Both the position numbers and the translations under genes were made by a program. The notes beneath the pieces were generated by a model, which did no database searches, had not been told where the DNA came from, and was given only the letters and a program-made list of their open reading frames with translations. 64,000 nucleotides of DNA from Actinomadura alba. Lineage in GTDB: Bacteria; Actinomycetota; Actinomycetes; Streptosporangiales; Streptosporangiaceae. Positions 16,470 to 24,642 of the stretch are shown here, one piece after another. The stretch's first letter is position 1, and the number at the start of each line of letters is the position of its first letter. Where the stretch lies: the NCBI RefSeq assembly GCF_014323705.1, contig NZ_JABVEC010000001.1, positions 124,001 to 188,000 on the forward strand, written 5' to 3'.

Positions 16470-16991
16470 TTGACGGACTTGGGGCGCCGGGGATTGCTCG
16501 GGCTCGGCGTGGTGGCGGCCTTGGGAGCCTGCAGGCCCGCCGAGTCGACGGGGAGGGCTCCGACTCCCAAGGCGAGCCCGGGCGCCGGCGACGTGCGCCG
16601 GGACACCGCGCCGCTGGAACGGCGTTTCACCCTGCTCGGCCGCCTCTCGGCCGCCCATTGGCTGGACTATCCGCTGGGAGTCGATTCCCGCTTCTCGGTT
16701 CCCGGCCCCACCGATGTCCGCGTTGTGGGGATCGCCCGGCTTCGAGCGGGAAAAGTAGCCGCCATCGTCAAGGCACGGCGGCCTGCGTTCCGTGCGCGAG
16801 TGCCGAACCTCGTGCCGCATCCGCTGAGCGGCTTCATGCCTCCTGGCGCCACGTGGGTCAGGAGCGAGGCTTTCGACAGCGAGATCACGCGTGACGCGTA
16901 TGACGGCGCGTTCTATCTCGACCCCGACTCGGACCACGTCTACTTCGACACGACCAATCCCACACCCGCGCCGGGCGGCGGCCCATCCTGA
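16470..16991 (+). CDS. Putative lipoprotein, function unknown
   Basis: This 173-residue secreted protein has an N-terminal signal with twin Arg and lipobox (RRGLLGLGVVAALGAC, Cys at about residue 21), then a Pro/Ala/Gly-rich linker. The globular part begins at RRFTLLGRLSAAHWLDYPLG and includes DVRVVGIARLRAGKVAAIV and DAYDGAFYLDPDSDHVYFDT. Start TTG 16470 follows GGAGGG. I do not recognise the family. It is divergent from the second ogt with 164 bp between, so both promoters share this gap, and it ends 4 bp before the convergent binding-protein gene. Confidence 0.75.
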   Translation: MTDLGRRGLLGLGVVAALGACRPAESTGRAPTPKASPGAGDVRRDTAPLERRFTLLGRLSAAHWLDYPLGVDSRFSVPGPTDVRVVGIARLRAGKVAAIVKARRPAFRARVPNLVPHPLSGFMPPGATWVRSEAFDSEITRDAYDGAFYLDPDSDHVYFDTTNPTPAPGGGPS

Positions 16992-16995
16992 GAGG

Positions 16996-18678
16996 TCAGC
17001 GCTCGCCGCCGGCCTGGAAGCCGATGTCCTCGTAGGCGAGGTCGTAGAAGCCGCGCGCTCCGATGTTGGCGAGCGTGGACCGTACGGCGACGAACTGCGG
17101 CCGCTGGCACAGCGGCAGGACGCTCGCAGCCCGCCAGATCAGGGCGTCGGCATCGTTGGTGAGCGTCCGGGCCTTCACCGGATCGAGCTCGCGCAGGGCG
17201 CGGTCCATCGCCTCGTCGATGGCCGCCGCGTCCGCCCGAGGGTCGCCGCCGGGGACACGATCGCCCTTGGGCGTGGCGAAGTTCGAGCGCAGTGAACTGA
17301 CCGGGAACGGCCCGCCCGGCCAGGAGAACGCGGCGATGTCGACCGCGCCGCGCCTCACGTGACCGGGGTCGAGGCGGCGCGCGGGAACCGTCTCGACGTC
17401 CAGCGTGACGCCGATCCGCTTCAGCATCTCCTGGACGAACAGCGCCTCTCGCCCGCTGACGGAATCCCCGGCGGCGACGGCGAACCGCAGCCTCAGGACC
17501 TTGCCGTTCCTCATCCTCCGATCGCCGTATCTCGTCCAGCCCGCCTCGTCGAGCAGCCGCATGGCCCGGCCGGGGTCGTAGGCGCTCAGCCCGGTGGAGT
17601 TGTCCTGATATCCGGCCTGGGTGTTCAGGAAGAAATGGTTGTTCAGGGGCTGGGCGAGCCGGTCGAGGTCCGCGCTGACGGCCTTGCGGTCGACGGCGAG
17701 CATGAGCGCCTGCCGCACCCTGAGGTCGGAGAGCGGCGGCCTGGTGACGTTGAAGGCCAGGTTGCGCGAGCCGGGGCCGCCGGCCGCCCGTACGACGGCA
17801 CCCTGGGCCCGGGCGGCGCGCGTGTACGCGCTGACGTCCGAGCCGATGTCCATGAGGTCGATCCGCCCGGACGCGAGCGCCGCGGGAAGCGCGGCGACAT
17901 CCATGGCCTGGTAGACGATCCGGTCGAGCTTGGGCGGCCGGCCCCACCAGCGGGGATCGCGCCCGACGGTGAGCGTCCCGGCGGCGGTGTCCAGATGCTC
18001 CACCCGGAAGGGCCCAGCGGTGGGACCGATCCGCCCGGCCCATCCCCGGTCGAACACCCGCGGGTCGGAGTTGGTCGCCGCCGGATAGAGCGGGCTGAAC
18101 AGGCTCGGCCAGCCGGCGAACGGCCGGGAGAACGTCACGACGACCTCATGGTCGGTGGTGCCCCGGGCGACCTTCTCGATCCGGTCATAGCCCGGCACGG
18201 TCGCCGGGCGGAACCGCTCGTCCCTGCCGGACAGCGCCCTGGCCTGCGCCGCGTAGTCCCGGTAGGTGATCGGTCTGCCGTCGGACCACGCGGCGCGGGG
18301 GTTGAGGGCATAGGTGACGACCTGGCGGTCCGATCGGCCGCTGACCGTCACGTCCTTGACGTAGTCGGGGTCCGGATGCGGCACCGCCTTCTCGTCGCAC
18401 CGCATCACGTACGGAAGCAGGCCGGAGAGAACGTCGGCGGCCGGGCCCGGCCCGCCGCCCCCGCGTGAGAGGTTCCACTGCCGGGGAAACTCCGCGAGAG
18501 CCCACCTCAGCGTGCCGCCCGTCCGGAGCTGCTCGCGAGGCACCGGGTTGATGTCGAAGGCGGGCAGCCCGGGTGCCGGCTCCCACTCGGTCTGCCCCGG
18601 CACCGGGCGCTCGCCGCAGCCGCCGGTGAGCAGCACCGCCACGGCGACCGCACCGGCCCTGCGCACGAGCGCTCTCAC
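16996..18678 (-). CDS. ABC transporter substrate-binding protein, family 5
   Basis: This 560-residue extracellular solute-binding protein is of the peptide/nickel/opine class (SBP_bac_5). The signal is VRALVRRAGAVAVAVLLTGG followed by Cys about 20 residues in (lipobox slightly atypical). The mature protein has GGTLRWALAEFPRQWN, AWSDGRPITYRDYAAQARAL (the usual 'WSDGxPxTAxD' region), NLAFNVTRPPLSDLRVRQAL (the 'P..D.RVRQAL' signature) and ALNPRAAW. GTG 18678 follows GGGGGA. No permease or ATPase genes are adjacent, so this is an orphan subunit that may serve a transporter elsewhere. Confidence 0.92.
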   Translation of the reverse strand: MRALVRRAGAVAVAVLLTGGCGERPVPGQTEWEPAPGLPAFDINPVPREQLRTGGTLRWALAEFPRQWNLSRGGGGPGPAADVLSGLLPYVMRCDEKAVPHPDPDYVKDVTVSGRSDRQVVTYALNPRAAWSDGRPITYRDYAAQARALSGRDERFRPATVPGYDRIEKVARGTTDHEVVVTFSRPFAGWPSLFSPLYPAATNSDPRVFDRGWAGRIGPTAGPFRVEHLDTAAGTLTVGRDPRWWGRPPKLDRIVYQAMDVAALPAALASGRIDLMDIGSDVSAYTRAARAQGAVVRAAGGPGSRNLAFNVTRPPLSDLRVRQALMLAVDRKAVSADLDRLAQPLNNHFFLNTQAGYQDNSTGLSAYDPGRAMRLLDEAGWTRYGDRRMRNGKVLRLRFAVAAGDSVSGREALFVQEMLKRIGVTLDVETVPARRLDPGHVRRGAVDIAAFSWPGGPFPVSSLRSNFATPKGDRVPGGDPRADAAAIDEAMDRALRELDPVKARTLTNDADALIWRAASVLPLCQRPQFVAVRSTLANIGARGFYDLAYEDIGFQAGGER

Positions 18679-18892
18679 CCGATCCCCCAAGCTTCCCCGA
18701 AAGCTCCGCCGAGCGCGCCGGCCCGCCCCGCCCGGCCCCCGCCGGGTCACCTGTCGCGACCGATGTATCACACGACGTGCATGCGGCCGTCGCGAGACGA
18801 GCGCGCCTAGGGGGAAAGGACCCTGCCGTGAGAACCCGTTTGCCGGGGATTGGGGTGGGACCGGTGCGGCGGCGTACCGCTCCCCCGGCGCC

Positions 18893-19885
18893 TCAGTGAC
18901 TGGGCACGAGGTCGAGGTCGGGGGTGGTGGGTGCGGGCGTCCGGGCCCGGCCGCCCTTCAGGGCCCCGGCCGCGAAGAGGGCGATCGCCGCGGCCGACCA
19001 GACCAGCAGGACGGTCAACGGCCCTCCCGCGGCCGCTCCGTCGAAGAACGCCACCGAGCGGAGCAGCGAGACCGTCGCGCCGGGCGGCAGCGCCTGCCCG
19101 ATGGCTCCCCACGGCTCGGGCAGCAGCTCGGGCGCCGACGCGGCGGCCGACAGCGGGTTGCCGAGCAGCAGCATGGTGAGCGCGCCGAGCCCGAGACCCG
19201 CACGCCCGATGACCACGGACAGGCCCGCGACCGTGGCGGTGACGGCGAAGATCCCCAGCGCCACGGCGGCCGAGACGGCGAGGTAGGAGCCGGGCAGGAG
19301 CGACAGCCAGCCCTGCGCCAGAGCGACGCCGGCGAACCCGCCGAGCACCGCGAACACCAGGACGCCCACCGCCCGCCACGCGACCGACGAGACGAGCAGA
19401 GTCAGCAGCCCCGCCGCCGCGAGACCGGACATGACCAGCGGGAGCACCATGGCGGCGAATCCCGCGCCGCGCGGATCGTCGGAGTCGGCGGGCACCACGT
19501 CGTGCGCCGCCGCGACGGGCGCTCCAGAGAGTTGCTGGGCCAGTTGGCCCAGCTGTTGCGCGAGCACGGGGCTCGCGGCCGAGGCGACCAGGACGCGCGG
19601 TCCCGAGGGGCCGACGACGATGGCTCCGTAGGCGTCCCGGTCGGTGAGCGCTTCGCGTGCGGCGGGCTCGTCGGCGACCCGCTCGATGTCGAAGGCGCCG
19701 GGCCGCTCCCGGGTGAGCCGGTCGGAGACGGCCACGGCGGCCGCCTCGGGGCCCGCGACGACGAGCGGTACGTCACGGGGGTCGGTGCGGACGGCCGGCC
19801 AGGCGAAGGCGATGACCATCAGCGCCTGGAGAACGACGACGCCGATGCCGATCGCCACCGCGCGGGTGGAGTCGGGCGGTTTCAT
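18893..19885 (-). CDS. ABC-2-like multi-pass membrane protein (TetR-controlled)
   Basis: This 330-residue protein has one N-terminal membrane segment (AIGIGVVVLQALMVIAFAW), a soluble domain of about 120 residues and then about five C-terminal membrane segments (MVLPLVMSGLAAAGLLTLLV, AVGVLVFAVLGGFAGVAL, AVSAAVALGIFAVTATVAGL and others). This layout resembles YhgE/Pip-type or ABC-2 permease-like proteins. ATG 19885 follows CCAGGAG. It is divergent from a TetR gene with two operator-like repeats between them, so it is probably an efflux or envelope protein induced by a small molecule. No ATPase partner is adjacent. Confidence 0.8.
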   Translation of the reverse strand: MKPPDSTRAVAIGIGVVVLQALMVIAFAWPAVRTDPRDVPLVVAGPEAAAVAVSDRLTRERPGAFDIERVADEPAAREALTDRDAYGAIVVGPSGPRVLVASAASPVLAQQLGQLAQQLSGAPVAAAHDVVPADSDDPRGAGFAAMVLPLVMSGLAAAGLLTLLVSSVAWRAVGVLVFAVLGGFAGVALAQGWLSLLPGSYLAVSAAVALGIFAVTATVAGLSVVIGRAGLGLGALTMLLLGNPLSAAASAPELLPEPWGAIGQALPPGATVSLLRSVAFFDGAAAGGPLTVLLVWSAAAIALFAAGALKGGRARTPAPTTPDLDLVPSH

Positions 19886-19902
19886 GGTGAGCTCCTGGAA
19901 AT

Positions 19903-19912
19903 CGGATGTCCG
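19903..19912. promoter_or_regulatory. Operator-like palindrome 1 for the TetR regulator
   Basis: CGGATGTCCG, with CGGA/TCCG arms, lies 18 bp upstream of the membrane-protein start. The longer context CGGATGTCCGTTCTGTTTTA is a near copy of the site at 19962. Confidence 0.55.
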
Positions 19913-19951
19913 TTCTGTTTTACGCGAGGAGCGTCGCACCGGATCCATGGC

Positions 19952-19980
19952 TTGTCAAGAACGGATGTTCGTTTTAGTTT
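19952..19980 (+). promoter_or_regulatory. Candidate tetR promoter with operator in its spacer
   Basis: TTGTCA (19952-19957), a 17-nt spacer and TAGTTT (19975-19980). The spacer contains the second operator copy, AACGGATGTTCGTT, whose core CGGATGTTCG is at 19962-19971. The predicted transcription start is at about 19987, directly before the ATG at 19988, so the tetR mRNA is probably leaderless and autorepressed. Confidence 0.55.
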
Positions 19981-19987
19981 GGACCGC

Positions 19988-20605
19988 ATGCCGAAGGTGA
20001 GTGCGGAACATCTCGAACGCCGACGTCAGCAGATCCTCGAAGCCGCCCGGATCTGCTTCATCCGCAAGGGCGTCCACGAGACGTCCATGCAGGACGTCTT
20101 CGCCGAGTCCGGGCTGTCCGCCGGGGCGGTCTACCGCTACTTCAAGAGCAAGAACGACATCATCGTCGCCATCATGGGCGCCACCGGGCTGCGCCTGCGG
20201 GACTTCATGGAGGAGGTCCTCCACGAAGACCCCCTGCCCCCGCTCGACGACGTCGTGTACCGGTTCGCCGAGGTGATCGTCTCGTGGTCGGGCGAGGGCG
20301 GTGTCACCCGCCTCGCCCCGCAGGCCTGGGCCCTGGCGACGTACGACCCGCAGTTCGCCGGGCGGGTGCGCGACACCATGGGCGGCATGCGCGATCTGTG
20401 GATCGTCTACGCGGAGCGGCTGCGCGACGCCGGCCGGTTGCCCTCCGACGCCGACACCGACGCCGTGGGCAAGCTGCTCGTGGGCCTGCTTCCCGGCTTC
20501 ATCATCCAGCGCGCCATTCTCGGCGAGACCGACGCCGACACCATGCGCCGGGGCATCCGCGCCCTGATGGAACACGCTCCACTGCCGGTCGCCGACACCC
20601 GGTGA
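19988..20605 (+). CDS. TetR/AcrR family transcriptional regulator
   Basis: This 205-residue repressor has the N-terminal TetR DNA-binding domain: RRRQQILEAARICFIRKGVH, TSMQDVFAESGLSAGAVYRY and FKSKNDIIVAIM (residues about 11-60). The C-terminal ligand domain is less conserved and ends LPGFIIQRAILGETDADTMR. ATG 19988. It is divergent from the membrane protein at 18893-19885; the two operator-like repeats in the 102-bp gap (19903 and 19962) are the likely binding sites, giving paired control of regulator and transporter. Confidence 0.93.
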   Translation: MPKVSAEHLERRRQQILEAARICFIRKGVHETSMQDVFAESGLSAGAVYRYFKSKNDIIVAIMGATGLRLRDFMEEVLHEDPLPPLDDVVYRFAEVIVSWSGEGGVTRLAPQAWALATYDPQFAGRVRDTMGGMRDLWIVYAERLRDAGRLPSDADTDAVGKLLVGLLPGFIIQRAILGETDADTMRRGIRALMEHAPLPVADTR

Positions 20606-20623
20606 CCCGCCCGCTCACAGCGG

Positions 20624-21382
20624 TCAGCCGAAGGCGACCTTGGCGGCCTTGCCGAGCAGCGCCACGAATTCGTCGGCGTCGGCCTCGCTCAGCCCGCCGA
20701 ACGCCGGGGCGACGAGGGTGTCCGTGAGCTCCTCGGCGTCGGCCCGGCGCTTGCGCGTGTCATCGTCCGGCTCGGCGTACGGCTCCGGCCAGCCGAAGTA
20801 CCGGGCATTGCCGTCGCCGCTCGGGATCAGGATGGAGGCACCGGTGAGGACGGACTCCAGCGGCGTCAGCCCGCAGGACAGCACCGCGACCAGGTGCAGG
20901 CCGCCGCGCAGTTCGCGCAGCACGTGCGCGAACCGGGACACCCTGGCCAGGGGATCCTCGGGGGGCGGCATCGCCCGCCAGCCGGCGAACAACGGCGCCC
21001 CGATGACGTCGGCCTCGGCCGCCACCGCCTCGAGCAGCCCGGCGAGCCGGTCGGCGTCGGCGGCCGGCAACCCGGCGAACTTGCGCCGCCCGAACGCGTC
21101 GCAGACTCCGGCGTAGCGACGTGCCGCCTCTTCGGCGGGCAGACTCGCGCCCGCCTCCCACGAGGCGCGCACCACGCCGGGCGGGAAGAACCCGACCGCC
21201 GAGGCGACGACGTCGGCGTCGACCTCGCCGAGCACGCCGCACCGCCCGCGCATGTACGGGGTCCAGAGCGTCAACCCGGCCGCCTCGCCGTACGCCTTCG
21301 CCTCCCTGGAGATCATGAAGGCTCCGCCGAGAGCCCCGAGGTGGTCCTTCACCGCCGCAGCGAGCGCTCGCGTGTCAGTCAT
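20624..21382 (-). CDS. SCO6745-like protein (SalK-type HTH family)
   Basis: This 252-residue protein shows ALGGAFMISREAKAYGEAAG, MRGRCGVLGEVDADVVASAV, GFFPPGVVRASWEAG and a C-terminal GFF/LYWP-like region. This is the pattern of the actinomycete SCO6745/SalK group, annotated elsewhere as HTH-containing but with no firmly known function. ATG 21382 or GTG 21388 (two codons earlier) can start it. It is convergent with the tetR gene (19 bp between). A perfect palindrome at 21401-21417 lies directly upstream and probably controls it. Confidence 0.85.
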   Translation of the reverse strand: MTDTRALAAAVKDHLGALGGAFMISREAKAYGEAAGLTLWTPYMRGRCGVLGEVDADVVASAVGFFPPGVVRASWEAGASLPAEEAARRYAGVCDAFGRRKFAGLPAADADRLAGLLEAVAAEADVIGAPLFAGWRAMPPPEDPLARVSRFAHVLRELRGGLHLVAVLSCGLTPLESVLTGASILIPSGDGNARYFGWPEPYAEPDDDTRKRRADAEELTDTLVAPAFGGLSEADADEFVALLGKAAKVAFG

Positions 21383-21400
21383 GCACACCGCCCCAAAGAA

Positions 21401-21417
21401 CTAGAATCTGATTCTAG
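21401..21417. promoter_or_regulatory. 17-bp perfect palindrome (operator)
   Basis: CTAGAATCTGATTCTAG has 8-bp arms around one central base. It sits 18 bp upstream of the SCO6745-like start, in a short A/T-richer stretch, where a TetR- or MarR-type repressor could block transcription. No regulator gene is adjacent on the same transcript. Confidence 0.65.
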
Positions 21418-21552
21418 GAATCTTAGGTGCCGCCACCGGGGACGACAACCGCCGGGTCCTCGCGGTGCTCGCCTTCCTGCGCGGCTGACGGCCGAGCGGG
21501 GGCCGGCCGGCACCTTCCCCGGGTCATGGCACCGGCCATCGGCTCGTCGGGC

Positions 21553-22410
21553 TCACAGGTCCCGGCGGCGTACGACGGTCACGGCGATGACCGCCGCGAC
21601 GAGCGACCAGGCACCGAACACGATCCACGCCTCGGTGATCGATACGGGGTATTTGATCGGAATGAAGGGTGGTTTGGCGGGATTGTCGGTCAGGGCATCC
21701 CATGCGGAGATCGGCATCGCGTTGCCGATTTCCTTGACCCACCGGTACGTCTCGCCCTGGAAGAGGCTCGGCAGGAGGAGAAGCACTCCGACGGTCGCGA
21801 TGATGGTGCCGGCGGCGTTCCGGATGAGGGCGCCGAGGGCCATGCCGACCAGGGCGCACACCGGGGCGAGCAACGCGGATGCCGTGACGGCCCGCAGTGC
21901 GCCGGGGGCGCTGATCGACAGGCCGATGCGCTGCCCGTCGTAGATCGCCTGGGTCACACCGAACGAGGCCGCCGAGACGACCGCGCCGAAGACGAGCACG
22001 ACCGCCGCCACCACGACCATCTTGGCCGCGATCACCGGGCGGCGCGCGGGAACGGCCGCGAACGTCGTGCGGATCAGCCCGCTCGCGTACTCGCCGAAGA
22101 CCGTGATGGCGCCGACGCTGCCGGCGACGAGCATGAGGATCTGGAAGGCCTCCGGGACGAAGGCGGCATGCATCGGATCGATCGCGGTGCGTTGCTCCGG
22201 ATGCGAGCTGTTCGCGATGAGGTGGACGTTGGAACGGGCGGAGTTCACGCAGATTCCGATGGAGACCAGTGCGCCGGTCACCAGGACCCCGTAGGTCGAG
22301 CGGAGCGACCACAGTTTGATCCACTCGGCGGCGAGCAGGTGGCGGAACCGGGCGCGGGGCTCTGTACGGGACACGGATGCCGTCCGTCCCGAAACGGTCG
22401 AGATGCTCAT
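21553..22410 (-). CDS. ABC transporter permease (ABC-2 type)
   Basis: This 285-residue integral membrane protein has about six membrane segments. It starts with a cytoplasmic RFRHLLAAEWIKLWSLRSTY, typical of ABC-2 permeases, followed by VLVTGALVSIGICVNS, ILMLVAGSVGAITVFGEYAS, MVVVAAVVLVFGAVVSAASF, ALLAPVCALVGMALGALIRN, IIATVGVLLLLPSLF and AWSLVAAVIAVTVVRRRDL. ATG 22410 follows AGGAGA and overlaps the ATPase stop by 4 bp. With the ATPase it forms an exporter of the bacitracin/antibiotic type; the divergent two-component system suggests stress or antibiotic sensing. Confidence 0.9.
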   Translation of the reverse strand: MSISTVSGRTASVSRTEPRARFRHLLAAEWIKLWSLRSTYGVLVTGALVSIGICVNSARSNVHLIANSSHPEQRTAIDPMHAAFVPEAFQILMLVAGSVGAITVFGEYASGLIRTTFAAVPARRPVIAAKMVVVAAVVLVFGAVVSAASFGVTQAIYDGQRIGLSISAPGALRAVTASALLAPVCALVGMALGALIRNAAGTIIATVGVLLLLPSLFQGETYRWVKEIGNAMPISAWDALTDNPAKPPFIPIKYPVSITEAWIVFGAWSLVAAVIAVTVVRRRDL

Positions 22411-23318
22411 CGGGGTTCTCCTGCGGGGTACTCGACGCTGTCTGCGGTGAGTTCCATGAACGCCTCTTCCAGGGAGGAGCTCCGGGTGGTGATTTCGTGC
22501 AGCATGATGCGGTGGTCGAAGGCGAGCTCGCTGATGCGGGCCGCGCTGAGCCCGGTCACCGTGCACGATCCGTCGTCTTCGGGCTCCACCGAGGCGCCTT
22601 CGGCGGTCACGACGGCCGTGAGCGCGGCGGGGTCGGGCGTGCGGACGGTCACGCTCTGGCGGGTGCCGCGGGCCGCGAACTCCGTCAGGGACTCAGAGGC
22701 GATCAGCTCGCCCCGGCCGATGACGATGAGCCGGTCGGCGGTGTGCTCCATCTCGGTCATCAGGTGGCTGGAGACGAACACGGTGCGGCCCTCGGCGGCC
22801 AGCCGGTGGAACATGCCGCGCAACCACAGCACGCCCTCGGGGTCCAGGCCGTTGAGCGGCTCGTCGAACAGCAGCACCGGCGGATCGCCGAGCAGCGCGG
22901 TGGCGATCCCGAGCCGCTGCTTCATCCCCAGGGAGAACCCGCCGATGCGGCGCCGCGCCGCGTTCGCCAGCCCGACCTCCTCCAGGACCTCGTCGACCCG
23001 GCGGCGCGGGATGGCGTTACTGCGGGCCAGGGCGGACAGGTGCGCCACCGCGCTGCGCCCGCCGTGGACGTCATGGGCGTCGAGCAACGCGCCGACGTGG
23101 CGCAGCCCGCGCGACCGGTCCCGGAACGGATATCCGTCGACGGTGACGGTTCCGCTGGTGGGATCGTTCAGGCCGAGGATCATCCGCAGCGTGGTGGTCT
23201 TACCGGCGCCGTTGGGGCCGAGGAACCCGGTGACGAGACCGGGACGCACCGTGAAGCTCAGGGCGTTCACGGCGGTCACCCGGCCGTAGCGTTTGGTCAG
23301 TTCATTGGCTTCGATCAC
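22407..23318 (-). CDS. ABC transporter ATP-binding protein
   Basis: This 303-residue ATPase has Walker A GPNGAGKTT (residue about 38), signature SLGMKQRLGIATALL, Walker B VLLFDEPLNGLDP and the H-loop His in FVSSHLMTEME. The C-terminal DUF4162-like tail (SSSLEEAFMELTAD) is typical of DrrA/CcmA-type exporters. GTG 23318 (MIEANELTKRYG) is the likely start; its ribosome site is weak. It is cotranscribed with the permease and divergent from the sensor kinase, with a 24-bp perfect palindrome in the gap. Confidence 0.93.
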   Translation of the reverse strand: MIEANELTKRYGRVTAVNALSFTVRPGLVTGFLGPNGAGKTTTLRMILGLNDPTSGTVTVDGYPFRDRSRGLRHVGALLDAHDVHGGRSAVAHLSALARSNAIPRRRVDEVLEEVGLANAARRRIGGFSLGMKQRLGIATALLGDPPVLLFDEPLNGLDPEGVLWLRGMFHRLAAEGRTVFVSSHLMTEMEHTADRLIVIGRGELIASESLTEFAARGTRQSVTVRTPDPAALTAVVTAEGASVEPEDDGSCTVTGLSAARISELAFDHRIMLHEITTRSSSLEEAFMELTADSVEYPAGEPR

Positions 23319-23389
23319 CCGGCCAACGGTGCCGGAGCCGGCCCCTGCTCGGCATCGGACCGCCGTCCACATTCGCGCGAGCGCCTATC

Positions 23390-23413
23390 GACCGTGGGTG
23401 TACACCCACGGTC
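23390..23413. promoter_or_regulatory. 24-bp perfect palindrome between ABC operon and two-component operon
   Basis: The arm GACCGTGGGTGT (23390-23401) is followed directly by its exact reverse complement ACACCCACGGTC (23402-23413). It is 72 bp upstream of the ABC operon start and 38 bp upstream of the kinase start. A NarL-type response regulator binding as a dimer is the obvious candidate ligand. Confidence 0.8.
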
Positions 23414-23451
23414 CAATGCCCCGGCGGCGATCCGGTGTCTACGATCAGGAC

Positions 23452-24642
23452 ATGTCCGCCACGCCGCCTCCCCCGCTGCTCAAGCGCCTGCCGCCCGGGA
23501 CATGGACGGCCCTGGCCTGGTGTGCCGCCATGGCCTACTCGTCCGTCATGGGTGTCAGGTTGCCGGGTGAGGCGCAGTACATCCGCCCCGGCAGGCACGT
23601 CTTCGACCTGGAGTCCGGGCACTGGGCGTTCCTGGCGATCGCCGCCGTCATGGCGCTCGCGGGCAGCGTCCTGCTGCGCCGCAGACCACTGCCGGCCCTG
23701 GCCCTGCTGCTCACCGGCTCGGTCTTCATGGCGATGGCGCTGAACTCGACGGAGATCGGATTCCCGGAGTTCCTGGCGGTCGACGTCGCCCTCTTCTACA
23801 TCGCGGCCACCCGGCCGCACCGGAGCTCGATCGCCGCCGCAGTCATGGCGCTCGGCGTGCTGGTCGGCTACGCGACCACACGGCTGCTGCTCGGGTTCTT
23901 CATCGGCACCTCGACAGAGCTGGTCGTCGCCTTGACCGCCGTCATCGCCTGGCTGGTCGGCAATTCGATGCGGCAGAGCCGCGACCATGCCCAGACGCTG
24001 CACGCCCAGGCGGTCACCGCCCAACGGCTCCGGATCGCCCGCGAGCTGCACGACATGGTCGCGCACAGCATCGGCATCATCGCCATCCAGGCCGGCGCGG
24101 CGAGGCTGGTCATCGACACCCAGCCGGCAGGCGCGCGCGACGCACTGAGCGCCATCGAGAGCGCCAGCCGAGAGACCCTGTCGGGGCTGCGCCGGATGCT
24201 CGGCGCGCTCCGCCAAGCGGAATCGGCCCCGGTGGCGACCGCCCCGGCACCAGGTCTGGCGGACGTCGAACGGCTGGCCGCGACGACCACGGCCGCCGGC
24301 GTCCGCGTCGACGTGCAGTGGCGAGGGCAGCGGTGTCCACTTCCCGCCGAGATCGACCTGTCGGCTTTCCGCATCATCCAGGAGGCGGTGACCAATGTGG
24401 TGCGCCATGCCGGCACCCGCCAGTGCCGGGTGTCCATCGAGCATCGGGATGAGGAGCTGTCCATCGAGGTCGTCGACTCCGGGCGTGGCAAACACAGCCA
24501 CAGCACTGCCGGTGCCGGGTACGGCATCGTCGGGATGCGCGAGCGGGTCGGGCTGCTGCACGGCGACTTCACCGCCGGGCCGCGTCCCGAAGGCGGATAC
24601 CGCGTGGCCGCCTGCCTGCCGCTTCCCGTAGGAGCCCGATGA
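23452..24642 (+). CDS. Sensor histidine kinase, NarL-type (HisKA_3)
   Basis: This 396-residue kinase has an N-terminal membrane region with about five segments (residues about 15-170, e.g. WAFLAIAAVMALAGSVLL). A dimerisation/phosphoacceptor helix follows, RLRIARELHDMVAHSIGIIA (His in ELHD at residue about 197), and then a HATPase domain (FRIIQEAVTNVVRHAGTRQ, EVVDSGRG, GYGIVGMRERVGLL). ATG 23452 lies 6 nt after TACGAT, so the mRNA may be leaderless. The stop overlaps the response regulator start by 4 bp. Divergent ABC genes are the likely target. Confidence 0.93.
   Translation: MSATPPPPLLKRLPPGTWTALAWCAAMAYSSVMGVRLPGEAQYIRPGRHVFDLESGHWAFLAIAAVMALAGSVLLRRRPLPALALLLTGSVFMAMALNSTEIGFPEFLAVDVALFYIAATRPHRSSIAAAVMALGVLVGYATTRLLLGFFIGTSTELVVALTAVIAWLVGNSMRQSRDHAQTLHAQAVTAQRLRIARELHDMVAHSIGIIAIQAGAARLVIDTQPAGARDALSAIESASRETLSGLRRMLGALRQAESAPVATAPAPGLADVERLAATTTAAGVRVDVQWRGQRCPLPAEIDLSAFRIIQEAVTNVVRHAGTRQCRVSIEHRDEELSIEVVDSGRGKHSHSTAGAGYGIVGMRERVGLLHGDFTAGPRPEGGYRVAACLPLPVGAR

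Noticed and set aside
18679..18892. Missing permease or ATPase for the family-5 binding protein
   Set aside because: The gap holds no gene and the neighbour at 18893 lacks the family-5 permease motif, so no local transporter can be assigned.
21421..21488. Protein-like tail LGAATGDDNRRVLAVLAFLRG before TGA at 21486
   Set aside because: It could be a gene remnant, but a 27-codon open stretch in GC-rich DNA is expected by chance and I cannot name a family.
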